45,688 bases of DNA from Euryarchaeota archaeon UBA256 (GTDB taxonomy: Archaea > Thermoplasmatota > Poseidoniia > Poseidoniales > Poseidoniaceae), in NCBI GenBank assembly GCA_002494645.1, contig DACE01000007.1:1-45688 (forward strand). Reading direction: 5' to 3'. The position numbers and the translations under genes are program-made. How positions within the stretch are numbered: the stretch's first letter is position 1; every line of letters begins with the position of its first letter. The notes under the pieces are model-generated. The model saw only the letters and a list, made by a program, of their open reading frames with translations, was not told where the DNA came from and searched no databases. Shown here piece by piece: positions 8,315-16,218 of this stretch.

Positions 8315-8567
8315 AGACTTGACCATCCCTGAAGGATGGGAAGTGGTTGAGCAACGTCTCATGCGATCCTATGAGTTCAACGATTTTGCAGAAGCGAAGT
8401 CATTTGTAGATGCTGTTTCCCAGATTTGCGAGGCACACAACCACCACGCTGAACTTCATTTCGGCTGGGGTTATGCAGTTGTTGAATGCTATACTCACGA
8501 CCAAAGTGCTATCACGGATCTCGATTATGCTCTTGCAGCATCCATCAACGAGGTGATGGCAACATGA
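8292..8567 (+). CDS. Pterin-4a-carbinolamine dehydratase-like protein
   Basis: This 91-residue protein resembles the PCD/DCoH family, which dehydrates 4a-hydroxytetrahydropterin. The catalytic pattern is visible as NHHAELHFGWG followed by VVECYTHD, giving the paired histidines and the later His-Asp found in active members. A helical stretch (YEFNDFAEAKSFVDAVSQI) precedes it as in the family. Length is normal. It starts inside the end of the preceding unknown gene, and its stop overlaps the next start as ATGA at 8564-8567. A pterin link to the ferredoxin-like neighbour, for instance molybdopterin handling, is only speculation. Confidence 0.85.
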   Translation: MIPTSGVEDLTIPEGWEVVEQRLMRSYEFNDFAEAKSFVDAVSQICEAHNHHAELHFGWGYAVVECYTHDQSAITDLDYALAASINEVMAT

Positions 8568-8902
8568 CACGTGATCCAAAAGGTCGTACAGCACCGGGTT
8601 TTGAGCGGCATGCATTCATTTGCGGCCACACTCGAAGCTCTGATGCTGCCCGACCTTCATGTGAACCAAAGGGAAGTATTGACCTGATGAAAGCCCTAAA
8701 ACTAAACCTCAGGGAGGCAGGTATTGCAAATGTACGCGTCCAAAAATCGGGATGTTTGGACCATTGTGAGTATGGACCTACTTGTGTTGTATACCCCGAT
8801 GGGACATGGTATGGCTTGGACGATGATGCCAATATCCAGGCACTTATTCACCATCTAAAGACTGGCGAAGTGGATGAAACTATGACGCTTAAAATGGTCT
8901 GA
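8564..8902 (+). CDS. Thioredoxin-like [2Fe-2S] ferredoxin
   Basis: The 112-residue protein has the layout of thioredoxin-fold [2Fe-2S] ferredoxins: an N-terminal strand ending in FICGH, a second cysteine in PSCEPKG, and a C-terminal pair in GCLDHCEYGPTC followed by VVYPDGTWYG. These supply the four cluster cysteines of the family. It probably acts as a soluble electron carrier or redox protein. The start ATG overlaps the stop codon of the pterin dehydratase-like gene, so it is the last gene of a coupled three-gene operon. It converges on aIF2-beta with four bases between stops. Confidence 0.85.
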   Translation: MTRDPKGRTAPGFERHAFICGHTRSSDAARPSCEPKGSIDLMKALKLNLREAGIANVRVQKSGCLDHCEYGPTCVVYPDGTWYGLDDDANIQALIHHLKTGEVDETMTLKMV

Positions 8903-8906
8903 CGTC

Positions 8907-9317
8907 TCACAACTTGACCGGACGAGTTGCACCACACGCTTGGCACTTGAGGAGTGTGGTCCTGTCTTCCTTGATGAAGTGAGTATCGGGTGCTGCACAC
9001 TGGCTGCACTTGATGTAGGTATTCACGTAATTTGCGATGGTTCCTTTGATACGCTTGGGTGGAATTCGCCCCTTGAATCGTGCGCGTGGCCCATCACGGG
9101 AACCGGAGGTACCCAATTCATTGAGAATGTATTGATAGACATGGTTTTCATCACGATCCATCATTGAGACGACTTCGTTGAAATTGCGGAAAATCGTGTT
9201 TGAACCCTCGATGAGAATCTGCGGGGCTGGCAAGCGCCATCGGGAACGAGATGAAATCTCCTCTGGGATATTGTCCCGCGCTCGGTCAAGAAGGGACTCG
9301 TACTCGAAGTCGGCCAT
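8907..9317 (-). CDS. eif2b: Translation initiation factor aIF2 subunit beta
   Basis: aIF2-beta is part of the heterotrimer that brings initiator tRNA to the small ribosomal subunit. The 136-residue protein shows an N-terminal helix (FEYESLLDRA), a core with the conserved RNFNEV segment, and a C-terminal zinc ribbon made of KCSQC and KCQACGA. Size and order fit archaeal aIF2-beta (about 135-140 residues). The ATG at 9317 (MADFEYESLL) is preferred to an upstream in-frame start at 9332. It is divergent from the GfcR-like gene. Confidence 0.95.
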   Translation of the reverse strand: MADFEYESLLDRARDNIPEEISSRSRWRLPAPQILIEGSNTIFRNFNEVVSMMDRDENHVYQYILNELGTSGSRDGPRARFKGRIPPKRIKGTIANYVNTYIKCSQCAAPDTHFIKEDRTTLLKCQACGATRPVKL

Positions 9318-9415
9318 GATACTCGCCCCCAATGCCCACCTTCAAGACTTTCGCATAAGCAAGCCCGAACAGGAAAGCATTCATGTGGGGTCATCGGCAC
9401 GAAGGAATGAGCATC

Positions 9416-10000
9416 ATGGTCTTGAGCATTGAAGAACTGAAGGTACTTGCAGCAAACCTCCGAAAGGAGGGGTTGAACACACAGCAAATCGCTGATGAAT
9501 TGTCACTCTCTCAGGACACTATCACCTGGCTCCTTTCTGGAACAGGTGAGAAAGACCGACCTTCAGATGTCCGTATCGGTTGGAGGACGCTCGGTGTTCG
9601 ACCGCATCGTATCGCATCAGTGGGGGCCATCATGGCTGATGTAGCTGATGAGGAAATCGGATTTGACAACGTTGACACAGTTGTTGGCATCTCCATTAAT
9701 GGAATCGCATTTGCCTATGAGGTCGCACGGAGCCTTGAATCTGACATGACGGTCTTTCGCACAACCGACGGCGGAGAAGGCAACGGTTCACTCTCAAATA
9801 AATACGGCCAAGTTGCTGGAAAGCGTGTAATTATCATCGACGACGTCCTTTCATCCGGCGTAACGATGTCAAAAACCATTGAATCCATTCGAGAGGCTGG
9901 TGGAGAAGTTGTGCTCGCTGTCGTATTGGTGAATAAAACAACTCGAAATGAAATTGACGATGTACCACTGCGTGGTTTGATTCGTGCCGTAGCCGTTTGA
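9416..10000 (+). CDS. gfcR: GfcR-like regulator: HTH plus phosphoribosyltransferase domain
   Basis: This 194-residue protein joins an N-terminal helix-turn-helix (about residues 5-40, with LNTQQIADELSLSQDTITWL) to a type I phosphoribosyltransferase domain. The PRPP-binding loop reads VIIIDDVLSSGVTM. Such proteins, often labelled orotate phosphoribosyltransferase-like, include haloarchaeal GfcR, a transcription activator of sugar metabolism genes, so a sensor role for PRPP or a similar ligand is more likely than catalysis. The start at 9416 is chosen because AAGGA at 9402-9406 lies nine bases before it; ATG at 9407 is the alternative. LysRS follows after nine bases. Confidence 0.85.
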   Translation: MVLSIEELKVLAANLRKEGLNTQQIADELSLSQDTITWLLSGTGEKDRPSDVRIGWRTLGVRPHRIASVGAIMADVADEEIGFDNVDTVVGISINGIAFAYEVARSLESDMTVFRTTDGGEGNGSLSNKYGQVAGKRVIIIDDVLSSGVTMSKTIESIREAGGEVVLAVVLVNKTTRNEIDDVPLRGLIRAVAV

Positions 10001-10009
10001 GGTGGATGC

Positions 10010-11617
10010 ATGCACTGGACCGACGTGATGGCACAGCGTCTCGCTGGACAAGGTGATGAACACATCATTGCTACAGGTATCACGCCGAGTGGTGAATTTC
10101 ACATCGGGCATTTGCGAGAGATTTTGACGGGAGACATGATCACCCGTGCTGCCAAAAGCGCTGGCCTCAATGCCGAACTTGTTTTTGTCGTTGACAATGC
10201 AGACCCGCTACGAAAAGTGTATCCATTCCTCGACGAATCCTATCAAGAATTCATCGGCCAGCAACTCGGCGCTATTCCTGCCCCAGATTCTGATGGGAAA
10301 CCAGATTGGATTCGTTTTGAACAAGAGGGTTGGACGTATGGCGACCATTTTCTCATGCCCTTCCTTGCTGCATTGAAACAAATCGGCGTTGAGCCGAGAT
10401 TGATTCCAAATCTACAAGCCTATAGAAACGGAAAGTTTGCTGAGGCGGCAAAGCGTTGCTGTGACGAAATTGAAACGGTCAAAGAAATCATCGAGCGCGT
10501 GTCAAGCCGAGAACTTCCAGATGGATGGTTTCCTTGGCAACCCCTCAACTCGAGAGGGTCATTGGACGGAATTACGGTTACTGGGTATGAATATCCCTTC
10601 GTACATTGGCATGATCGTCACGGAGAAAGCGGCTCTTCTGATATTTCTAAGGGCGAAGGGAAATTACCTTGGCGACTCGACTGGCCTGCAAAGTGGGGCC
10701 ATAATGGCGTCACCTGCGAACCCTTTGGCAAAGATCACGGGGCCAGCGGGGGCTCTTATGATACCGGCAAAGAACTTGCAGTGTTCATGGGTCATGAGCC
10801 CCCACTTCCATTGACCTACGAATGGATCAGTTTGCGAGGACAAGGAGCAATGTCGTCCTCAACGGGGAACACCATCGGGCCGATTGAGGCATTGGAGTTG
10901 GTTCCGCCACAAATCCTCCGTTTTTTGATTGCGAATTCAAAACCAAATAAGGCTATAGAATTTGATACTGGCATGGGTCTGGTCAATTTAGCTGATGAAT
11001 ATGAGCGTTTGTGTTCCAGAGATTTTGAAACTGAATTAGCTGATGAAACGATGAGCCGGCGCCAACGTGTTCAAGCGGAGGATGCACAAGCTGCTCTTCG
11101 CCTTTCAATGGTTTCAGAAAAGGATTCGAATGAAGCCACAGCAGTCAGTTTTCGTCATCTCGCCCTGCTGGCTCAAATTAAGGACAGGGATGAAGCGGTA
11201 TGGCAGAGCCTGAGAGACTCTGGAGCAATCGAGAATGCAACGACCGTACTCAAGGACCGTTTGGTTCGAATGCGTGCTTGGATCAACTCCAGTCATTTCC
11301 CACAGGACATGCGGATTGAAATTATGAACGAGCCAAACCGAAAGGCGCTCGATGCCCTTGAAGAACATCAAAAGGGTCTCTTGCCGACACTCTCGGCTTG
11401 TTTTGAGGCGGCTGAGTGGACCGCCTCCGGTATTACGGCAGCCATCAAAGCAGTTGCACAACAGGCTGATGCTCCGATGAAGGATGTCTATCGAACGTGT
11501 TACGCCGTGTTCATGGGTGCCGAGCGGGGTCCACGTTTGGCTCCGATTCTCACCAATTGTGAGCAGGAGGCAATTTGTCAATTGATTCGAGAATGTGCAT
11601 CACCGGCACTTGAATGA
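10010..11617 (+). CDS. lysS: Lysyl-tRNA synthetase, class I
   Basis: This is the archaeal class I form of LysRS, unrelated in fold to the common class II enzyme. The 535-residue protein has TPSGEFHIGHLRE with HIGH at residues 31-34 and a KMSKS-equivalent loop AMSSSTGN around residue 280. Size matches class I LysRS. The C-terminal helical part corresponds to the anticodon-binding helix bundle. It lies right after the GfcR-like gene and is probably co-transcribed. A tRNA-Lys(CTT) gene, one of its substrates, sits at 22072-22145. Confidence 0.95.
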   Translation: MHWTDVMAQRLAGQGDEHIIATGITPSGEFHIGHLREILTGDMITRAAKSAGLNAELVFVVDNADPLRKVYPFLDESYQEFIGQQLGAIPAPDSDGKPDWIRFEQEGWTYGDHFLMPFLAALKQIGVEPRLIPNLQAYRNGKFAEAAKRCCDEIETVKEIIERVSSRELPDGWFPWQPLNSRGSLDGITVTGYEYPFVHWHDRHGESGSSDISKGEGKLPWRLDWPAKWGHNGVTCEPFGKDHGASGGSYDTGKELAVFMGHEPPLPLTYEWISLRGQGAMSSSTGNTIGPIEALELVPPQILRFLIANSKPNKAIEFDTGMGLVNLADEYERLCSRDFETELADETMSRRQRVQAEDAQAALRLSMVSEKDSNEATAVSFRHLALLAQIKDRDEAVWQSLRDSGAIENATTVLKDRLVRMRAWINSSHFPQDMRIEIMNEPNRKALDALEEHQKGLLPTLSACFEAAEWTASGITAAIKAVAQQADAPMKDVYRTCYAVFMGAERGPRLAPILTNCEQEAICQLIRECASPALE

Positions 11618-11704
11618 ACCGAAGGTGAGAGAAACCGGCTAAACTGCACGAGTCTATCAAATTGAAACACACCCTTCAAAAAGAGTCACACGCCATGAGC
11701 AAAT

Positions 11705-12910
11705 ATGGGCGGGGTCTATTGTCCAACCTGTGAGGCAGGTGTGGAGGTTACTGCAACATTTTGTCTCTCATGCGGACATGACATGTCAGTTCAGGGCCCA
11801 ATCACGGCAACAGGGCACGATTTGAACCAACTCAAGGATGTCATTCGGATACGAGATGACCTCTCAATGGCTGAGAAATTTGACATGATTGCTCTAGTAG
11901 AGGATGGAGCCGACCCGATAGCATTGGGTATTGCTGCGGCTGCTGACGATGGTGGTGAAACCAGCATCGCAGGCGCATTTGAGCAACCGGAGATGAAAGT
12001 CGAAGTTGCACCTGAACTCCGACAGAAGAAATGGGGAGATGAGGCCGCAGATGCTGCGATTGTCGCCGCACTTGCAGACTCAAAACTTGCAGACCTCCTG
12101 AAGTCGGGAAGTTTTCAAGGTGATGAAACGAACTTCATGGAAGCAATGGATGTTGGACGACAGGCGACCCTTCACTTACTCGAAGTCAACCTCGGTGCAT
12201 CCACATCCAGCAACGCTGCGGTGGCTGACCTTCCGGTCATGCGCCCACCGAAGAAAAGTTTCTGTCCGAAATGTGGCTCCGACATTCAGGCGAATACACT
12301 GCTTCAATGGAAGAAATGGACAACGACATCGCACACACTCCTCACCGTTCAACTCGAAGCGGCTATGAAAGCATCGCTGATGCACCTTGCTTCAACTTAC
12401 CGTGACAAGATTCAGGACCTCAAAGACCAACTCTCTGACGCCAAAAGCAGCGAAGGGAAAGCGACCCCTGTCGATGAAGAAAAGATGCGGAAAAAACTTG
12501 AAAAAGAAATCCGCAAAGAACCCAAGGACGAATTAAAGGGCGATTCAAAAGGGAAGGGAGCCGCCGTGTCGAAGAGTTCAGGCAAAGCAAAATCAACGGC
12601 GTCCAAACCAAAAAGCAAGCCCAAATCCGGGGGTCTCTTTGGAGCGAAGAAACCCAAGAAAACCTACGAAGGAGAACCTGGAGGAAAAGCCGAATGGTTC
12701 CTTGATGAAGCTCTTGACACCGTCTATGACCCTCACGGAACAGGTAAACCGATCAAAGGTGCGCAAATCTTGGCTCGCTCATCTGATGGCAACGTACGCG
12801 TTCGCGATGTGATTCGAGCCTATGCTGTGGAAGGTGAGGACGGAATCTCCGAACTCGCTTGGACCAGCCCTCTCACAAAATACCTCATTGAGGCCTACGA
12901 CGCCTGCTGA
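11705..12910 (+). CDS. Zinc-ribbon protein with a basic Lys-rich linker, function unknown
   Basis: I do not recognise this 401-residue protein as a named family. It opens with a zinc ribbon (CPTC at residues 6-9, CLSC at 20-23), continues with an acidic and Ala-rich helical region, then a second partial ribbon (FCPKCGSD near residue 184), a predicted helical stretch, a strongly basic Lys/Ser-rich linker (about residues 235-320, including KSKPKSGG) and a compact C-terminal segment of about 75 residues (WFLDEALDTVYDP ... YLIEAYDAC). The basic linker suggests contact with nucleic acid or ribosomes. The ATG at 11705 is the first in frame; an upstream ATG at 11695 is out of frame. The RND exporter follows 60 bases later. 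Confidence 0.75.
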   Translation: MGGVYCPTCEAGVEVTATFCLSCGHDMSVQGPITATGHDLNQLKDVIRIRDDLSMAEKFDMIALVEDGADPIALGIAAAADDGGETSIAGAFEQPEMKVEVAPELRQKKWGDEAADAAIVAALADSKLADLLKSGSFQGDETNFMEAMDVGRQATLHLLEVNLGASTSSNAAVADLPVMRPPKKSFCPKCGSDIQANTLLQWKKWTTTSHTLLTVQLEAAMKASLMHLASTYRDKIQDLKDQLSDAKSSEGKATPVDEEKMRKKLEKEIRKEPKDELKGDSKGKGAAVSKSSGKAKSTASKPKSKPKSGGLFGAKKPKKTYEGEPGGKAEWFLDEALDTVYDPHGTGKPIKGAQILARSSDGNVRVRDVIRAYAVEGEDGISELAWTSPLTKYLIEAYDAC

Positions 12911-12970
12911 TAGGGTATTTTTGGCCCACCGCGCCAAACCCTTCTTGAGCCACCTCTACCTCCAAAGACC

Positions 12971-15835
12971 ATGGACAGTGCCCCTTCACCATGGGAATCT
13001 GTTTCAAACGCCTTTCAACGCTTTACATCAGGCTTCAAATCAAGAAGTCATGACCGGCTCGACGCCCTGTACTCAAATATCTTGAAATCACCGGGTACGA
13101 TCATACTCCTGTTCGTGGTCTTGAGTGCTGTTTTCGCACAACAGGGCATGTCATTTCAGCAACAAATCGATGACGATGTCGAAATCTTTCTTCCCGACGG
13201 TGCCTCTTCAACTGAATTATTGCTTGAAGTTCGCCAGGAATGGTCGACTGACCTTGCCGTCATTTACATTCAAACGCCCAATGCCTTCAATCCCACAGAC
13301 ACGACGAACATCACCGATGAAAGTTTCCTCAATGAAATCAGTTGGGTCGAAGGTGATGACCGAAACATCGGTGGAGACTCCACGGGGAGAGGCATGGATT
13401 TCGACAAGAACGACCGTGGAAGAAAGGATGGTGTCTTGTGGATCATCTCCCCCGCACAGGTGATTAAAGAAATTAATTCTGCAGATGGAAGGTTCAATAA
13501 TTCCCTTTGCGTACATGGAGTAAATAACCGCTTACCTATTGATTTGGATTGCGACCTCTTGCCTCCAGGTGGAGAATATGCCATACCCGACCAACAACGT
13601 ATTGACCAAATTATTGAGGAATCGGAAGGTGGCTTTGATGCATTATTCAAAGACACCAATGACATGGATCCGACCGTTGACAGTGATGGAGACGGAAATT
13701 ACACCAACGATATGGACGGAGACGGCATCTGGGATACGACCGCTATTGTCGTTGGGATGCATCACAACCCATCGGTAACGGGAGATTGGAAGGATTTTTC
13801 AGAACTCCTCAATCATTTCCAAAACATCATCGATGCCCGTCCATCCGAATATTCAAACACTGAAATGACCGTCACCGGATTAACCAAGGTTCTCGAAGAC
13901 ATCTCCGACGCCATTTACGAAGATTTGCTGATGATTCTTCCTTGGTCTGTACTCTTCACCGTCGTCGTCATCACCCTGCTTCACAAGTCGGCTAAGGTCG
14001 TCGTCATCACAGGGACTCCAATTTTGATGGCACTTGCCATCACCTTCGGTTCATCGGTCATTCTTGATATCACTTTGACTCCGATGATCGTAGCTACCTT
14101 TCCAATCTTAATTGGATTAGGTGTTGACTATGCGCTCCACATGGTGAATCGTATTGAAGAAGTGCGGCGAAAAGAAATTGACAAAGCTCACGATGAAAAC
14201 GAAAGGAGACGCAAACGGGGGCAACCTGATGAGCCCGTCCCGGATCTTTGGGACATTGACTTTTACAAATCCTGCGTGATGGAAATGACCCGCTCCACAG
14301 GCGTTGCTGTTTTCCTTTCCGCAATGACCACTATCGTGGGCTTTTCTGTACTGATAGCGCCCATGATCGTCCCCATATCGCCAATCCGTTCTGTTGGCAT
14401 AACGCTCGTCATAGGTATCTCATCAACGCTTATTTTGAGTATTTTACTGGTACCCACGCTGGCTTGGATGTTGAAATTTAACAAACGTACCAATCCAAGC
14501 GTTTGGAAGAATATTGGCAAGGCACCCATCAAGGGATTTCTCTTCATCATCCTCATCGCAGGAAGCGTGACCGTCTACGGCATCGCCAACCTTGACGAAC
14601 TCAATGAACCGATTACAGGCTCATCTGAAGCACCGGACGGAATTGAATCGCTGAATTCGCTGGCAGAATATTCAAGGCAATTCAGCAGCGGACAAACCTC
14701 TCTCTTCATTTATGACGCATCTGAGCGGCCAAATAACAACAATACTCAGAACATTAGAGATTTACCCGTATTGGATTCAATTGATGCCGTGGAGCAGCAA
14801 ATTGATCAGGTTGACGAGACGTCGACTACGAGCATCATCACCTTCCTCAAAGCCGTCCCTGCAACCATTACTGTGGCAGACGGAATCACTCTTGGTGACG
14901 GGTCCTTGTGGGATTTACTTCATGACCCGTGCTGGGATAGCACTGAATTGCTTGACCCGAATTGCCCTGCCTGGACGCTCATACCTGTGGGAGAGCGGGA
15001 AGATCTGCGCAAAGACATGGTCAATGTCGCATTTGACACCCTCTCACCAGAGGTCCGCTCGATGCTACTCAATGAAGGAGGCGAGAAAGCCATTGTTTAC
15101 GTGACTCAGCCCTACATGAACCTCAACGTTGCAGGAGAATTGCGCGATGAAATTGATGACATCTTGGGCGCCGGACCAACCCTGTTGAATACGCGCACTT
15201 CGCTTCTGACGGGTGGACTCCCCGTTTCTCTTGACATCAACGATGGAATCCACGACACACAAACAACAACAACTCTCCTGACGCTCGTCGTCCTCACACT
15301 GCTGCTTATGGTGGTGTTCCGTTCTCCTCGTTTAGGAATCTATACCATGATACCTGTCGCGGTCGTCATCCTCTGGCAGCCTTTGCTGATGAGAAGCGGT
15401 GACGTCAATGTCAACATCTTCACGGCCATGATTGGAACTATTGTGTTTGGAATTGGCGTCGACGATGCAATTCACGTCATGCATCGAATCAAGGAAGAGG
15501 GAGAATCACCCCACGGCATGGCCTCAGCCATTGAAGAGACAGGCCAAACAATCTTTGAAACAACCATTACAACCGTATCAGGTATCGCTGCAGGTTTCCT
15601 AGCAGCCTTTCCGGGATTGGAGAATTTCTTTATGCTAATGTGCCTCCTCATCATCTTCGCATTCGTCACAAGCACCTTCCTGCTACCAGCAATAATCACG
15701 GCAGAACATGTAGCGAGAGCTAAAATCAATCGCCATCCTTCTTGGATAGACTTTGGCGAGGGGGTTGCCGTTGGTCAATCTGAGGTCATGAAGCCAATGG
15801 ATGCTCAAATTATTTGGGACAATAGTGAACATTAA
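12971..15835 (+). CDS. RND/MMPL-family exporter with Asp-rich calcium-binding-like segment
   Basis: This 954-residue membrane protein has the two-fold repeated plan of RND transporters: a first transmembrane helix near residues 40-56, a large extracytoplasmic loop, a five-helix bundle, then a second helix, loop and bundle. The signatures LIGLGVDYALHMVNR and VFGIGVDDAIHVMHR in the two halves are the conserved MMPL/SSD-type GxxxDY and GxxxDD motifs. Proteins of this type use the proton gradient to export lipids, hopanoids or drugs, and they resemble archaeal and bacterial predicted RND exporters. The first loop holds DSDGDGNYTNDMDGDG (about residues 237-252), like thrombospondin type 3 or EF-hand calcium loops, an unusual insertion. 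Substrate is unknown. Transcribed toward the RNase P RNA gene. Confidence 0.88.
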   Translation: MDSAPSPWESVSNAFQRFTSGFKSRSHDRLDALYSNILKSPGTIILLFVVLSAVFAQQGMSFQQQIDDDVEIFLPDGASSTELLLEVRQEWSTDLAVIYIQTPNAFNPTDTTNITDESFLNEISWVEGDDRNIGGDSTGRGMDFDKNDRGRKDGVLWIISPAQVIKEINSADGRFNNSLCVHGVNNRLPIDLDCDLLPPGGEYAIPDQQRIDQIIEESEGGFDALFKDTNDMDPTVDSDGDGNYTNDMDGDGIWDTTAIVVGMHHNPSVTGDWKDFSELLNHFQNIIDARPSEYSNTEMTVTGLTKVLEDISDAIYEDLLMILPWSVLFTVVVITLLHKSAKVVVITGTPILMALAITFGSSVILDITLTPMIVATFPILIGLGVDYALHMVNRIEEVRRKEIDKAHDENERRRKRGQPDEPVPDLWDIDFYKSCVMEMTRSTGVAVFLSAMTTIVGFSVLIAPMIVPISPIRSVGITLVIGISSTLILSILLVPTLAWMLKFNKRTNPSVWKNIGKAPIKGFLFIILIAGSVTVYGIANLDELNEPITGSSEAPDGIESLNSLAEYSRQFSSGQTSLFIYDASERPNNNNTQNIRDLPVLDSIDAVEQQIDQVDETSTTSIITFLKAVPATITVADGITLGDGSLWDLLHDPCWDSTELLDPNCPAWTLIPVGEREDLRKDMVNVAFDTLSPEVRSMLLNEGGEKAIVYVTQPYMNLNVAGELRDEIDDILGAGPTLLNTRTSLLTGGLPVSLDINDGIHDTQTTTTLLTLVVLTLLLMVVFRSPRLGIYTMIPVAVVILWQPLLMRSGDVNVNIFTAMIGTIVFGIGVDDAIHVMHRIKEEGESPHGMASAIEETGQTIFETTITTVSGIAAGFLAAFPGLENFFMLMCLLIIFAFVTSTFLLPAIITAEHVARAKINRHPSWIDFGEGVAVGQSEVMKPMDAQIIWDNSEH

Positions 15836-15837
15836 AA

Positions 15838-15852
15838 TTCATTCAAAATGAA
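15838..15852. terminator. AT-rich inverted repeat between exporter and RNase P RNA gene
   Basis: TTCATT and AATGAA are separated by CAA, giving a six-base-pair stem with a three-base loop. It lies three bases after the exporter stop and 12 bases beyond the 3' end of the RNase P RNA on the other strand. It could mark termination for both units, but the stem is weak. Confidence 0.25.
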
Positions 15853-15863
15853 CCTTGTAAAGT

Positions 15864-16166
15864 GGAGGGAGTAGGGAGTAAGCCCCTTTCTGTTACCTTT
15901 CGGTGACCGCATTCAACTTAGCATCCTACCTGTCCCTCGTCGTGCAGAGTTAACGGGACTGTTTGGACTTGCTCCAGCGGGGTTGCTCGTCTCATCGACA
16001 ACAGGGCAATCTCGGTCTTTCAACGTCATCGTACACACCTTGCATCGTTCGTTTCTGCAGCATTGACCCAACCATTTCTGTTTGCTTCCTTCTGGTAGCC
16101 GCTTGCACTATGGAGAGGGGACTTTCCTCAGAGTCGAACTCTGTCAGCGGCCCTCCTACTCCCTCC
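15864..16166 (-). ncRNA. rnpB: RNase P RNA
   Basis: This is the catalytic RNA of RNase P, which removes 5' leaders from tRNA precursors. The ends pair perfectly over 12 bases (minus strand GGAGGGAGTAGG at 16155-16166 with CCTACTCCCTCC at 15864-15875), forming helix P1. The universal motif GAGGAAAGTCC is at 16117-16127, and the distal motif AGAAAGGGGCTTAC is at 15878-15891. AAGTCCCC pairs with GGGGCTT to form P4, leaving the universally bulged U. A CAGAG-TTCGA-CTCTG hairpin follows P1 at the P3 position, and an AACAGAAA segment is present. The total of about 303 nucleotides is normal for an archaeal type A RNA. Ends are set by P1 and may be off by a few bases. The gene follows the large surface protein gene on the same strand. 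Confidence 0.93.
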
Positions 16167-16218
16167 GAAGTAAGGTGTTCACCCTTTGCATTTGAAAACT
16201 CCCATTCAAGCAGGAACA

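Noticed and set aside
13666..13740. Asp-Gly repeats in the exporter considered as a DNA repeat array
   Set aside because: The repetition is at the protein level only; the bases are not a regular tandem repeat.
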